Notes: a model not told the origin generated them from the sequence alone. 64,000 nt of DNA from Roseomonas indoligenes (GCF_017813365.1 NZ_JAGIZA010000012.1:1-64000); one strand, 5' to 3'; counted from the first letter of the stretch, positions 1-9,164 are shown. Numbers and translations: made by a program.

Positions 1-120
<120 letters not shown>

Positions 121-301
121 ATCAATGCAGCAGCCCAAAAGCTGCCAACATCTCAGAGAAGACCCAAGCCAAAACTCGCTCGCTACTCTCTCTCCTGCAA
201 ACCCATCGCCCAACAATCAGATCAAAACACGTGACACCAGCCACGCATCCCTCCCCAAACCATCAAGGCCAAGAGCCGCAAAAACTCTTCCTCGTCTTCA
301 G

Positions 302-328
302 GAAAACAGATTTTCATGTCAAGGAACA
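302..328 (-). promoter_or_regulatory. boxA-like antitermination element with adjacent hairpin
   Basis: On the minus strand TGTTCCTTGACA (317-328) matches the rRNA boxA pattern (E. coli TGCTCTTTAACA) at 9 of 12 positions. It is followed at once by GAAAA-TCTG-TTTTC (302-315), a 5-bp hairpin with a 4-nt loop in the place of a boxB-type stem. Nus-factor antitermination of rRNA transcription is the known role of boxA. The TTGACA inside it could be mistaken for a -35, but no good -10 follows. Confidence 0.55.
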
Positions 329-411
329 ACAATCGGAGGATCCGGGCTTCCCCGGCTGGGCAGGCCCAACCTCTGATCGGAACCGCGACCGAAGTGGCTA
401 GCGGGGCAACG

Positions 412-440
412 TATTTAGCGATCTATGACCGCTTTGTCAA
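412..440 (-). promoter_or_regulatory. rRNA promoter P2
   Basis: Minus-strand -35 TTGACA (435-440), 17 nt spacer, -10 TAAATA (412-417). The predicted start is near 405, giving a leader of about 285 nt before mature 16S. Consensus hexamers with ideal spacing upstream of 16S make this very likely the main or second rRNA promoter. Confidence 0.75.
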
Positions 441-505
441 CCCTGCCCGTCCACTTCTTTCCGGGCCACCGCGGCGGCCTCGTCGGCGCCCTCGGTGTGG
501 GGCGG

Positions 506-534
506 CTTATATGGGCCGCTCCCACACCTGTCAA
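506..534 (-). promoter_or_regulatory. rRNA promoter P1
   Basis: Minus-strand -35 TTGACA (529-534), exactly 17 nt spacer, -10 TATAAG (506-511). This is a near-consensus housekeeping-sigma promoter starting only a few bases after the clpB stop codon (542-544). The predicted start is near 499. It forms a tandem pair with P2, as is usual for rRNA operons. Confidence 0.75.
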
Positions 535-541
535 AGGGGTG

Positions 542-3133
542 TCACACAGTTTCCGCAACCGTTCCGTTCGGTGACACTTCGAGGCCATCAGGCCCCACGG
601 TAACGCCGAGCGACTGGCCGTCGCGGATCGAGCCCTCAAGCAGCATCCCGGCCAAGCGATCCTGCAGGTTACGCTGGATCACCCTCTTCAGCGGGCGTGC
701 ACCGTAGGTCGGATCGTACCCGGCCTCCGCCAGCCAATCCCGAGCTTCCTGGTCCAGTTCCAGCACGATCTTGCGGTCAGCCAGCAGCTTGCGCAGGCGC
801 CCGAGCTGGATGTCGACGATCGAGCCCATGTCGCCGCGTGCAAGGCGGCGGAACAAGACCACCTCGTCCAGCCGGTTCAGGAACTCCGGCCGGAAACGCG
901 TGCGGACCACGTTCATCACCTGCCCACGCACAAGGTCCACGTCCTCGCCCTCGGGTTGGGCGGCCAGGATCTCGCTGCCCATGTTGCTGGTCAGCACGAT
1001 CAGGGTGTTACGGAAGTCCACCGTCCTCCCCTGCCCGTCCGTCAGGCGCCCGTCGTCGAGCACCTGCAGGAGAATGTTGAAGACGTCGTCGTGCGCCTTC
1101 TCCACCTCGTCGAACAGGATGACCTGGTAGGGCCGACGCCGAACCGCTTCCGTGAGGGCGCCGCCCTCCTCGTAACCGACATAGCCCGGAGGCGCACCAA
1201 TCAGGCGGGCAACCGCGTGCTTCTCCATGTACTCCGACATGTCGATCCGCAGCAGGGCGCGCTCGTCGTCGAAGAGGAAGCTCGCCAGCGCCTTGGTCAG
1301 CTCCGTCTTGCCGACGCCCGTCGGGCCGAGGAACAGAAAGCTTCCAATCGGACGTGAGGGATCCTGCAGCCCAGCGCGGGCGCGCCGCACCGCCTTGGAC
1401 ACGGCCTCGAGCGCCTCCTCCTGGCCGACGACCCGCTTGCGCAGCTCGTCCTCCATGCGGATCAGCTTGGCCCGCTCGCCTTCCAGCATCTTCTCTACCG
1501 GAACGCCGGTCCAGCGGGAGACAACGGCGGCGACGCCCTCCTCCGTGACGGCTTCGTTCACTAGGCGTCCGCCATCATCCGCCGTCTCGGCGATCTTCTT
1601 CTCCAGGCCAGGGATGACGCCGTAGGTCAGCTCGCCGGCGCGGGCATAGTCACCCTTCCGCTGCGCCAGCTCCACCTCCGTGCGGGCGCGGTCCAACTCC
1701 TCCTTTGCCTTTTGGGCTTCGCCGAGCCGGTTCTTCTCCGCCTGCCAACGCGCCGCCAGGGCGGCCGAGCTCTCCTCAAGCGCGGCAATCTCCCGCTCCA
1801 GCTTCTCCAGCCGGTCGCGGGACGCCGCGTCGGTCTCGCGCTTCAGCGCCTCCCGCTCGATGCGGGAGCGCATGAGGTCGCGGTCGATCGCGTCCAGCTC
1901 CTCAGGCTTGCTGTCCACAGCCATGCGCAGGCGGGAAGCGGCCTCGTCCACGAGGTCGATCGCCTTGTCCGGCAGGAACCGGTCGGTGATGTAGCGGTTG
2001 GACAGGGTCGCCGCCGCGACGAGCGCGCTGTCCGCGATCCGCACGCCGTGGTGCAGCTCGTATTTTTCGCGGATGCCGCGGAGGATGGAGATGGTGTCCT
2101 CCACGCTCGGCTCACCCACGAAGACGGGCTGGAAGCGACGGGCCAGGGCCGCGTCCTTCTCCACATGCTTGCGGTACTCGTCCAGGGTGGTCGCGCCGAT
2201 GCAGTGCAATTCGCCGCGGGCGAGAGCGGGTTTGAGCAGGTTGGAGGCGTCCATGGCGCCATCCGCCTTGCCCGCGCCCACGAGCGTGTGCATCTCGTCG
2301 ATGAATAGGATGATCTCGCCGTTCGCGGACTCGATCTCCGTCAACACGCCCTTCAGGCGCTCCTCGAACTCGCCGCGGTACTTCGCGCCGGCCACCATCG
2401 CGCCGAGGTCGAGCGCCAGCACGCGCTGGTTCTTCAGCGCCTCCGGCACGTCGCCATTGATGATGCGCAGGGCCAGCCCCTCGACGATCGCGGTCTTGCC
2501 CACGCCGGGCTCGCCGATCAGCACGGGGTTGTTCTTCGTGCGGCGGGCCAGCACCTGGATGGTGCGGCGGATCTCCTCGTCACGGCCGATCACCGGGTCC
2601 AGCTTGCCGTCGCGCGCCGCATCCGTCAGGTCGCGGGCGTACTTCTTCAGCGCGTCGAACTGCTGCTCCGCGCTCGCACTGTCCACCTTGCGACCTTTGC
2701 GGACGGCATCCACGGCCGCCTCAAGCGCCTGCGCCGTCGCGCCAGCCTTCACCAGCAGGCGGCCGGCCGGCGTATCGCTGGCCGCAATCGCCACGAGCAG
2801 CCGGTCCTGGGCGACGAAGCTGTCGCCCGCCTTGCTCGCCAGGCGCTCGGCGGAGTCCAGCACGCGCACGAAATCCGGCGTGACCTGGGGCTGCCCGGCA
2901 CCGCCCCCGGAGACGCGGGGGTTCCTGCCAACTTCGGCATCCACCCCCTGCTTCACCGCGGCCGCGTCGCCGCCGGCAGCGCGGATCAGGCCGGAGGCCG
3001 CGCCCTCTTCGTCGTCCAGCAGGGCCTTCAGCAGGTGCTCCGGGGTGACGCGCTGGTGATATTCCCGGATGGCGATGGTCTGGGCGGCCTGCAGGAAGCC
3101 GCGCGCCCGCTCAGTAAGCTTCTCGATGTCCAT
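542..3133 (-). CDS. clpB: ATP-dependent chaperone ClpB
   Basis: Hsp100 disaggregase that works with DnaK to resolubilise aggregated protein in the cytoplasm. The protein shows the N-terminal Clp repeat domain ([18 protein letters not shown]...), a first AAA+ module with Walker A GEPGVGKT, a long heptad-rich middle domain, and a second AAA+ module with GPTGVGKT, then a C-terminal D2-small domain. Length (863 aa) is normal. I prefer the third of three clustered ATGs (3133), because family members begin at MD(I/L)EK and a GAGGG lies about 11 nt upstream; the longest frame begins at 3151. On the minus strand CTTGAA (3230-3235) could be part of a heat-shock (RpoH) -35, but no convincing -10 was found. 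It is the last gene before the rRNA promoters. Confidence 0.97.
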   Translation of the reverse strand: MDIEKLTERARGFLQAAQTIAIREYHQRVTPEHLLKALLDDEEGAASGLIRAAGGDAAAVKQGVDAEVGRNPRVSGGGAGQPQVTPDFVRVLDSAERLASKAGDSFVAQDRLLVAIAASDTPAGRLLVKAGATAQALEAAVDAVRKGRKVDSASAEQQFDALKKYARDLTDAARDGKLDPVIGRDEEIRRTIQVLARRTKNNPVLIGEPGVGKTAIVEGLALRIINGDVPEALKNQRVLALDLGAMVAGAKYRGEFEERLKGVLTEIESANGEIILFIDEMHTLVGAGKADGAMDASNLLKPALARGELHCIGATTLDEYRKHVEKDAALARRFQPVFVGEPSVEDTISILRGIREKYELHHGVRIADSALVAAATLSNRYITDRFLPDKAIDLVDEAASRLRMAVDSKPEELDAIDRDLMRSRIEREALKRETDAASRDRLEKLEREIAALEESSAALAARWQAEKNRLGEAQKAKEELDRARTEVELAQRKGDYARAGELTYGVIPGLEKKIAETADDGGRLVNEAVTEEGVAAVVSRWTGVPVEKMLEGERAKLIRMEDELRKRVVGQEEALEAVSKAVRRARAGLQDPSRPIGSFLFLGPTGVGKTELTKALASFLFDDERALLRIDMSEYMEKHAVARLIGAPPGYVGYEEGGALTEAVRRRPYQVILFDEVEKAHDDVFNILLQVLDDGRLTDGQGRTVDFRNTLIVLTSNMGSEILAAQPEGEDVDLVRGQVMNVVRTRFRPEFLNRLDEVVLFRRLARGDMGSIVDIQLGRLRKLLADRKIVLELDQEARDWLAEAGYDPTYGARPLKRVIQRNLQDRLAGMLLEGSIRDGQSLGVTVGPDGLEVSPNGTVAETV

Positions 3134-3259
3134 ATCTCTCATGTCCCTCATGGAGGCGACCGCCCTCCCCGCCCCTGACGGCGACGGGTTCGGCGTTTGA
3201 GTGGAAAGTGGTAACGCTCTTCCGTACCCTTCAAGGGGTTGGTTTCAGAGGATTTGCAC

Positions 3260-4039
3260 ATGCGGGTGGAACACCTCTACCGCTACCCGGTGAAGGGACT
3301 CACGGCCGAGGCGCTGGAGGAGATCCGGCTGGTTCCGGGCGAGACGGTCCCCCATGACCGGCGCTTCGCCCTTGCTCAGGGCGATGCCCCTTTCGACGAG
3401 AGCGCCCCGGCTTTCCTGCCGAAGCAGAACTTCGCCTGCATGATGAAGAACGGGAAGGTCGTGCTGGTCCGCTCGGCCTTCGACCCCCGAAGCGGAACCC
3501 TTGCCCTGGCGGCAGAAGGCTTCGAGCCGCTGGTGGCCCCGACCGGCACGGCCGAGGGCAAGACGGCCCTCGGCGACTGGCTGATCCGCTTCCTCGGCGA
3601 TGAGGCCCGGCACGGCACGGCGCCCGACGGCACCCCCCGCCCGCCCCGCTTCACCGAGGCGCCGGGACACGCCTTCACCGACCAGCGCCTGAAGGGGATC
3701 TCACTCCTCAATCTGGCGAGCCTGGCGGCGGTGGAGAAGGCCATCGGCCGCCGGCTGGACCCGCTGCGCTTCCGGGCGAACATCTATTTCTCCGGCCTGC
3801 CGGCCTGGGCGGAGCATGAGTGGGTCGGGCGCGACGTGCTGCTCGGCGGTGCCCGGATTTCCGTCTTCAAGCGGACCCAGCGCTGCCCCGCGACCCAGGT
3901 GGACCTGGCGACCGGGGAACGGGACGTGGACCTGCCGCGGCTGCTGCGCCAGCACTTCGGGCACATGGACCTCGGCGTCCACGCCACCGTGGCGGAAGGA
4001 GGCCGCGTGGCGGTCGGGGACGCGCTGGAGGCGGCGTGA
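3260..4039 (+). CDS. MOSC domain-containing protein
   Basis: Member of the MOSC family (molybdenum cofactor sulfurase C-terminal-like; relatives of mARC and YcbX), which bind molybdenum cofactor and reduce N-hydroxylated compounds. The N-terminal beta-barrel begins with MRVEHLYRYPVKGL. The MOSC core has RTQRCPATQVD, whose Cys is the expected Mo ligand, followed by the typical DLPRLLRQHFGH...G..A.V segment. The start at 3260 is favoured by AGAGGA about 8 nt upstream; an in-frame TTG at 3239 would only add seven residues. The gene is divergent from clpB. The substrate is unknown. Confidence 0.88.
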   Translation: MRVEHLYRYPVKGLTAEALEEIRLVPGETVPHDRRFALAQGDAPFDESAPAFLPKQNFACMMKNGKVVLVRSAFDPRSGTLALAAEGFEPLVAPTGTAEGKTALGDWLIRFLGDEARHGTAPDGTPRPPRFTEAPGHAFTDQRLKGISLLNLASLAAVEKAIGRRLDPLRFRANIYFSGLPAWAEHEWVGRDVLLGGARISVFKRTQRCPATQVDLATGERDVDLPRLLRQHFGHMDLGVHATVAEGGRVAVGDALEAA

Positions 4040-4057
4040 CAGCGCCGGCAAGCCCGT

Positions 4058-4070
4058 TGCTGCGCTGCAA
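4058..4070. promoter_or_regulatory. TGCTGCRCTGCAA element, copy 1
   Basis: TGCTGCGCTGCAA in the MOSC-glycosyltransferase gap. A copy differing at one base lies at 40256-40268, also in an intergenic region just upstream of a gene. The CTGC-N3-GCA half sites resemble the dyads bound by PhaR-type polyhydroxyalkanoate regulators, but that assignment is a guess from pattern only. Confidence 0.3.
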
Positions 4071-4113
4071 CCAGACCAACAATTGTAAGTTCTAGCCCTG
4101 GCCCTGACCGGGG

Positions 4114-4131
4114 CGCCGGCCGGGGCCGGCG
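4114..4131. terminator. GC hairpin after the MOSC gene
   Basis: CGCCGGC-CGGG-GCCGGCG, a perfect 7-bp stem with 4-nt loop, 75 nt after the MOSC stop and 35 nt before the glycosyltransferase start. There is no T-tract. It may terminate MOSC transcription or simply be a structured leader. Confidence 0.35.
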
Positions 4132-4165
4132 GGGAGGTTGAGGGGCCAGGAGAAGCCCCCGACCC

Positions 4166-5224
4166 ATGCGCATCGCCCAGGTTGCGCCGCTCGCCGAAGC
4201 GGTTCCGCCCAAGCTCTACGGCGGCACGGAACGCATCGTCTCCTACCTCACCGAGGAACTGGTCGCCCTCGGCCATGAGGTGACCCTCTTCGCCAGCGGG
4301 GACAGCCTCACCTCCGCCGGGCTGGAGCCGATCCTGCCGCAGGCGATCCGCCTCGACCCCTCCATCCGCGACGCGACCGCCCCGCACATGCTGATGGTGC
4401 AGCGCGTCCTGGATCTCTCTGCCCGATTCGACATCGTCCATTTCCATATCGACCACCTGCACCTGCCGGCCATGCGCGGACGCGGCCTGCCCTTCGTCTC
4501 CACCTTCCACGGCCGCCTGGACCTTCCGGAGATCGAGCCCCTCCTCTCCGCATTCCCCGACGCACCCTTCATCTCCATCTCCGACAGCCAGCGGCGTCCC
4601 CTGCACCATGTGGACGTCAACTGGGCGGGCACCGTGCTGCACGGCCTGCCGCAGGACCTGCTACCCTTCAGCCCGCGCCAGGGCGGCTACATCGCCTTCC
4701 TCGGCCGCATCTCCCCGGAGAAGGGCCCGGACACCGCCATCCGTATCGCCCAGGCCGCCGGCATTCCCATCCGGATCGCCGCCAAGGTGGACCGCGCCGA
4801 CCAGGCCTATTTCGAGGAGGTGGTGCAGCCCCTGCTCTCCCTCCCCGGCGTGGAGTTCATCGGCGAGATCAACGAAACCCAGAAGGCCGAATTCCTCGGC
4901 AACGCCCTCTGCCTCCTCACCCCCATCGCCTGGCCAGAGCCTTTCGGGCTGGTGATGATCGAGGCGATGGCCTGCGGCACCCCAGTGATTGCTTTCAACC
5001 GCGGCTCCGTGCCCGAGGTGATCGAGGACGACGCCTCCGGCTTCATCGTCGAGGACGAGACGGGCGCGCTGGCCGCGCTGAAAAAGGTCCAGTCCATGGA
5101 CCGCGCGCGCGTGCGCCGGGAATTCGAGGCCCGCTTCACGGCCCGCCGCATGGCGGAGGACCACCTCGCCCTCTACCGCCGCTTGCTCGGGCAGGAGCGC
5201 ACCACCATCCTGCGCGCGGTCTAG
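4166..5224 (+). CDS. Glycosyltransferase family 4 protein
   Basis: GT-B fold retaining glycosyltransferase of 352 aa. The N-terminus MRIAQVAPLAEAVPPKLYGG followed by TERIVSYLTEELVALGHEV is the typical acceptor domain. The donor domain contains FLGRISPEKGPDTAI and EPFGLVMIEAMACGTPVIA, the E-x7-E nucleotide-sugar binding motif, then GSVPEVIEDDASGFIV. GGAGAAG precedes the ATG. It is followed by a glycogen-debranching-type glycosidase on the same strand after a 112-bp gap, so the pair may act on one alpha-glucan or glycoconjugate. Substrate cannot be told from sequence. Confidence 0.9.
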   Translation: MRIAQVAPLAEAVPPKLYGGTERIVSYLTEELVALGHEVTLFASGDSLTSAGLEPILPQAIRLDPSIRDATAPHMLMVQRVLDLSARFDIVHFHIDHLHLPAMRGRGLPFVSTFHGRLDLPEIEPLLSAFPDAPFISISDSQRRPLHHVDVNWAGTVLHGLPQDLLPFSPRQGGYIAFLGRISPEKGPDTAIRIAQAAGIPIRIAAKVDRADQAYFEEVVQPLLSLPGVEFIGEINETQKAEFLGNALCLLTPIAWPEPFGLVMIEAMACGTPVIAFNRGSVPEVIEDDASGFIVEDETGALAALKKVQSMDRARVRREFEARFTARRMAEDHLALYRRLLGQERTTILRAV

Positions 5225-5244
5225 AGCCCCGAGCCGGCCTGCGA

Positions 5245-5263
5245 CCCGGGCGAGAGGCCCGGG
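5245..5263. repeat. Perfect inverted repeat between glycosyltransferase and glycosidase
   Basis: CCCGGGC-GAGAG-GCCCGGG, a 7-bp stem with 5-nt loop, 20 nt after the glycosyltransferase stop. It could be an intrinsic terminator without T-tract or a processing/stabilising hairpin between two cotranscribed genes. Confidence 0.45.
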
Positions 5264-5336
5264 CGTATCCGGCCCTGGGCAACCCCGGGGCCGGCGGGGC
5301 ATTCAACCCGAGCGAACCGCGCCAGAGGAATTTTGC

Positions 5337-7544
5337 ATGGATGATGAAGGCGCAGGCCTGCCGCGGGCTGAGGAAGAGAGTGGCTGGAGCGTTGCCGCGA
5401 CGGCGGCCACGGCGCTGGCCCTCTATCGGCCCCGGACCCTGAAGAACGGCCCATCCTTCGTAGTGCTCGACCACTTCGGAGACGCCCAGGCGATCGGATC
5501 AACCGCCGAGGGGCTGTTCCACGACGACACGCGCTTCGTCTCCCGCCTTTCCCTCCGCGTGGCCGGGATGCGGCCCCTGCTGCTCTCCTCGGCGGTGAGC
5601 GCCGACAACACCGTGCTGACGGTGAACATGACGAACCCCGACCTAGCGGTCGCGCCGGATCGCAAGCTGCCGAGGGACACGATCCATGTGGAGCGCCAGA
5701 TGGTGCTCGGCGCCGGGCTGCTGCGGGAGCGTATCTCCGTGCGGAACTTCGGGGACGCGCATCTCTCCACGGAGATCTCGCTCTCCATCGCCACCGATTT
5801 TGCGGACATCTTCGAGGTGCGCGGGCAGAAGCGCACCCGGCGCGGGGAGCGCCGCGCGCCGGAGGTCCGGCCGAATGGAGACCTGGTCTTCGCCTATCGC
5901 GGCCTCGATGAGGTGGAGCGCCGCACCCGCCTGCGCTTCGACCCGACGCCGCAGGGCAGCCCAGCCCGCGACAACCGGTGGCCGGTGGAGCTTGAACCGG
6001 GCGGTTATGTGGTCATCGAGGTGACGACCCTCTGCGAGTCCGGGCCCGAGGCAGCCGAGGTTCCCGCGCCCCCCGCCTTTGACGCTCTGCTGGCCGGGAT
6101 CCGGAACTGGGGCGACGTGCGGGAGAGGCAGCGCGCTGGCGTCATCTCCTCCAACCAGGCCTTCAACGACTGGTTCGCGCGCTCCGCCTCCGACCTCGCC
6201 ATGCTGACGACCGAGACGGAGGCCGGCCCTTTCCCATATGCCGGCATCCCCTGGTTCTCCTGCCCCTTCGGCCGGGACAGCCTCATCACCGCCATCCAGT
6301 GCCTCTGGGCCGATCCGGAGCTGGCCCGCGGGGTGCTGCGCTACCACGCCAAGCTGCAGGCGACGGAATTGGACCCGGCGCGGGACGCCGAGCCCGGCAA
6401 GATCCTGCATGAGAGCCGCAGTGGCGAGATGGCGGCGTTGCGCGAGGTCCCCTTCGGCCGCTACTACGGATCGGTGGATTCCACGCCGCTCTTCGTCGTC
6501 CTGGCCGCGCAATACGCGGAGCGCACCGGCGATCTCGCGCTGATCCGGGAGATCTGGCCACATATCGTCGCCGCGCTCGGCTGGATCGAGCGGCACGGCG
6601 ACATCGATGGGGACGGGCTGCTGGAGTACGACCGCCAGTCCCTGAACGGCCTGGTTAACCAGGGCTGGAAGGACAGCTGGGACAGCGTATTCCACGCCGA
6701 CGGCAAGCTGGCCGATGCGCCGATCGCGCTGATCGAGGTCCAGGCCTATGGCGAGGCCGCCTGGCGCGGCGCCGGGCGGCTGGCGAAGGCGCTGGGGCAC
6801 GAGGACGAGTCCGCTCTCTGGACCGACCGTGCGGACGCGCTGCGCGCCCGGGTGGAGGAGGCTTTCTGGGTTGAGGAGCTGAGTACCTACGCCCTGGCCC
6901 TGGACGGCGAGAAGCGGCCCTGCCGGGTGCGCTCCTCCAATGCCGGGCACGCTCTGCTGACAGGGCTTCCCTCCCCCGACCGGGCGAGGCGGATCGCGCA
7001 GACGCTGATGACGCCGGAGAGCTTCTGCGGCTGGGGCATCCGCACCATCGCCGAGGGCGAGAGCCGCTACAACCCGATGAGCTACCACAACGGGTCGGTC
7101 TGGCCGCACGACAACGGGCTGATCGCGCTGGGGATGAAGCGCTACGGGCTGAATGCCCAGCTGGAGCGCTTGCTGACGGGCATCTACGACTCGGCCCTGG
7201 CCGTCGACATGTACCGTCTGCCAGAGCTGTTCTGCGGCTTCCCCCGCCGTCATGGCGAGGGGCCTACCGCGTACCCGGTGGCCTGCCTGCCGCAGGCCTG
7301 GGCGGCGGCCACGGTCTACGCCTCGCTCGGCGCGATGCTCGGCGTGTCCTTCCGCCCGGAGGAGGGAGTGATCCGCTTCGTCCGTCCGTTCCTGCCGTCC
7401 TGGCTGGAGGAACTGCGGATCGAGAACCTGCGCCTGGGTGCCGCGACGGTGGACGTGCGGCTGCGCCGGCACGACACGGATGGCGGCGTCTCGCTGAACG
7501 TGCTGCGCCGCCGCGGTCAGGTGGAAGTGGCCGTCATTACCTGA
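5337..7544 (+). CDS. Amylo-alpha-1,6-glucosidase / glycogen-debranching family protein
   Basis: 735-aa protein of the bacterial-archaeal glycogen debranching enzyme type. An N-terminal beta-rich domain (about 30-250, SFVVLDHFGDAQAIGSTAEG, LFHDDTRFVSRLSLRV) precedes an (alpha/alpha)6 barrel catalytic domain (about 270-700) with PFPYAGIPWFSCPFGRDSL, NQGWKDSWDSV, RYNPMSYHNGSVWPHDNGL. No signal peptide, so cytoplasmic. AGAGGA sits 9 nt before the ATG. The neighbouring GT4 gene and absence of glgA/glgB/glgX here suggest a dedicated alpha-glucan or glucosylated metabolite rather than bulk glycogen; this is inference. Confidence 0.88.
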   Translation: MDDEGAGLPRAEEESGWSVAATAATALALYRPRTLKNGPSFVVLDHFGDAQAIGSTAEGLFHDDTRFVSRLSLRVAGMRPLLLSSAVSADNTVLTVNMTNPDLAVAPDRKLPRDTIHVERQMVLGAGLLRERISVRNFGDAHLSTEISLSIATDFADIFEVRGQKRTRRGERRAPEVRPNGDLVFAYRGLDEVERRTRLRFDPTPQGSPARDNRWPVELEPGGYVVIEVTTLCESGPEAAEVPAPPAFDALLAGIRNWGDVRERQRAGVISSNQAFNDWFARSASDLAMLTTETEAGPFPYAGIPWFSCPFGRDSLITAIQCLWADPELARGVLRYHAKLQATELDPARDAEPGKILHESRSGEMAALREVPFGRYYGSVDSTPLFVVLAAQYAERTGDLALIREIWPHIVAALGWIERHGDIDGDGLLEYDRQSLNGLVNQGWKDSWDSVFHADGKLADAPIALIEVQAYGEAAWRGAGRLAKALGHEDESALWTDRADALRARVEEAFWVEELSTYALALDGEKRPCRVRSSNAGHALLTGLPSPDRARRIAQTLMTPESFCGWGIRTIAEGESRYNPMSYHNGSVWPHDNGLIALGMKRYGLNAQLERLLTGIYDSALAVDMYRLPELFCGFPRRHGEGPTAYPVACLPQAWAAATVYASLGAMLGVSFRPEEGVIRFVRPFLPSWLEELRIENLRLGAATVDVRLRRHDTDGGVSLNVLRRRGQVEVAVIT

Positions 7545-7552
7545 AAGGAAGG

Positions 7553-7577
7553 GAGGCGGTCATGGACTGACCGCCTC
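7553..7577. terminator. Bidirectional hairpin terminator
   Basis: GAGGCGGTCA-TGGAC-TGACCGCCTC: a perfect 10-bp stem with 5-nt loop starting 8 nt after the glycosidase stop and ending 11 nt before the stop of the converging DUF4167 gene. It suits termination in both directions, although neither side has a long T-tract. Confidence 0.75.
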
Positions 7578-7588
7578 TCCGCTGCCCG

Positions 7589-8056
7589 TTACTGAAGGGT
7601 CTCTCGGGTTTCGCCGTCAGCGCCGTCGTAGCCGGAAGAGCCGGTGATCTGCGCCTCCCCCTCGGCTTCTGCGAAGCCGTCCCCGCCCTCGTTGCCCTGA
7701 TAGCGGCGGCCGCCGTGCTGCGGGCCGGCGCTGCCGCCGGTCTGCTGCTGCTGGGCCTGGTTCATCGCATTGAGAATGCGGAAGTAGTGTTCCGCGTGCT
7801 GGAAGTAGCCTTCCGCCATCACGCGGTCGCCCGAGCCGGTCGCGTCCCGACCGAGCTGGAGGTACTTCTCGAAGAGCTGCTGCGCGGTACCGCGCATCCG
7901 CATGTCCGGCCCGATCGAGTCGAAAACGTGGTTCCGGTTCATCGGCTGGTTGCCGTTGTGCTGCGGGCGCGGACCGCCGCCCCCACCACCGCCGCCACCG
8001 CCGTTGTGGCCACCCTGGCGGAAGTTCCCGCGGCCGCGCATACGCTTCATGTTCAT
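7589..8056 (-). CDS. DUF4167 domain-containing protein
   Basis: 155-aa alphaproteobacterial protein of unknown function. The N-terminus is Arg/Gly/Asn rich with a run of about ten glycines (residues 19-28). The conserved core NHVFDSIGPDMRMRGTA then QQLFEKYLQLGRDATGSGDR and AEGYFQHAEHYFRI follows, and the C-terminus is Gln/Gly/Glu-rich disorder. The core looks helical, and the basic glycine-rich tail suggests nucleic acid binding, unproven. It lies 241 bp downstream of prmC, at the tail of the hisS-prfA-prmC run, a neighbourhood common for this family in Rhodospirillales. The 241-bp gap (8057-8297) shows only a short TCCCCG dyad (8144-8157). The start could also be the ATG at 8050. Confidence 0.87.
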   Translation of the reverse strand: MNMKRMRGRGNFRQGGHNGGGGGGGGGGPRPQHNGNQPMNRNHVFDSIGPDMRMRGTAQQLFEKYLQLGRDATGSGDRVMAEGYFQHAEHYFRILNAMNQAQQQQTGGSAGPQHGGRRYQGNEGGDGFAEAEGEAQITGSSGYDGADGETRETLQ

Positions 8057-8297
8057 CTGGATCTGGTTCGCACTTCCATGCTCGCGCTGACGGCGTTCGC
8101 GACGGGCGCCTTGCGCCCATACGCTGCCGGGTAGCGGGTGCTGTCCCCGACCGGGGAGTGTTTGTGCCTGGCGGCGGGCCGGGCGCGCGGCATATCCCAG
8201 AGAGGGTGCCAGGGGCTCCGGCGGACCCGCCGCGCATCGCGCGATAGGGGCCGCGATGGAAACCTAGTGAGCCTGCGCGATTCCGCCAAATGGTTTT

Positions 8298-9164
8298 TTA
8301 CGGGCCTGCCAGAACCAGGGCGCGGGGCACCCCGCCCAGATCCGGGCGGCATTCCAGCGGCCGGAGGCCGGCGGCGCGGGCCAGGGCGGCGACGCCAGCC
8401 TCCTGGCCCTGCCCCAATTCCAGCACGGCCCGTCCGCCCGGTGCCAGGAGGCCGGGGATGGCGGCCGCCAGCTGCCGGTAGGCGTCCAGCCCATCCGCCC
8501 CGCCGTCCAACGCCAGGGCGGGTTCGTGGAGCGCCACCTCCGGCATGAGGGCGGGGATGGCGGCGCTCTCGATATAGGGCGGGTTGGAGAGGACGAGGTC
8601 GAAGCGCCCGGAAAGGGGCGCAGACCAATCGCCCGCGAGAAACGCCGCGCGACCGGCCAGCCCGTTCCGGGCGGCATTGGCGCGCGCCAGGGCGGCTGCC
8701 GCAGGCTCGCGGTCCACCCCGACCCCGAAAGCGAATTGGAACTCTGAGAGCGCGGCCAGGAGCACCGCCCCCGTTCCCGTCCCGAGATCCAGCACCCGAC
8801 GAACGCCGCCCCGCTCCGGAAGGGCATCGAGGGCGGCCTCCAACAGCGTCTCGGTATCGGCGCGCGGGATGAGGGTGGAACCGTCCACCAGCAGGTCCAG
8901 GGTCCAGAAGCCGGCATGGCCGAGGAGGCGCGCCATAGGCACGTTCCGCGCCCGGGCGGCGAGGCTCCCTCGGAAGACGGCCTGGGCCGAAGGCGGCACG
9001 GGCGCGCGCGGGTCGCGCAGCAGGTCCTCCTGACGGCAGCCCATGGCGTGGGCGAGAAGGAGGCGCGCCTCCATCCGCGGTCCTTCGATCCCCGCCGCGC
9101 GGAGAAGCTGCCCGGCCTGGCAGAGGAAGGCCCCTACCGATTCACCGGGCTCGCACCCGCTCAC
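8298..9164 (-). CDS. prmC: Peptide chain release factor N5-glutamine methyltransferase PrmC
   Basis: Methylates the Gln of the GGQ motif of release factors RF1 and RF2 using S-adenosylmethionine. Shows the N-terminal helical domain ([13 protein letters not shown]...) and a Rossmann methyltransferase domain with [16 protein letters not shown] and the diagnostic NPPYIES. 288 aa is typical. Its GTG start overlaps the prfA stop by four bases (GTGA, 9161-9164), so enzyme and substrate are translationally coupled. This is the third gene of a hisS-prfA-prmC operon. Confidence 0.96.
   Translation of the reverse strand: MSGCEPGESVGAFLCQAGQLLRAAGIEGPRMEARLLLAHAMGCRQEDLLRDPRAPVPPSAQAVFRGSLAARARNVPMARLLGHAGFWTLDLLVDGSTLIPRADTETLLEAALDALPERGGVRRVLDLGTGTGAVLLAALSEFQFAFGVGVDREPAAAALARANAARNGLAGRAAFLAGDWSAPLSGRFDLVLSNPPYIESAAIPALMPEVALHEPALALDGGADGLDAYRQLAAAIPGLLAPGGRAVLELGQGQEAGVAALARAAGLRPLECRPDLGGVPRALVLAGP

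Larger units (their letters stand above)
121..541 (-). other. rRNA operon leader and promoter region (no gene)
   Basis: These 421 bases between the 16S 5' end and the clpB stop hold no credible protein gene; the short open frames lack family resemblance. Read on the minus strand they contain, in order, promoter P1, promoter P2, a boxA-like antitermination element and a short hairpin, then an A/T-richer leader of about 180 nt up to mature 16S. The lower G+C than the surrounding coding DNA fits an rRNA control region. Confidence 0.8.

Noticed and set aside
317-322. TTGACA within the boxA as a third rRNA -35
   Set aside because: No acceptable -10 at 16-18 nt; the match to boxA explains the sequence better.
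5643-7472. 609-codon minus-strand open frame
   Set aside because: Antisense of the glycogen-debranching-type gene, which has clear domains and a ribosome binding site.
7979-8010. CCG/CCA-rich run as a microsatellite
   Set aside because: It encodes the conserved glycine run of the DUF4167 protein, common in that family.
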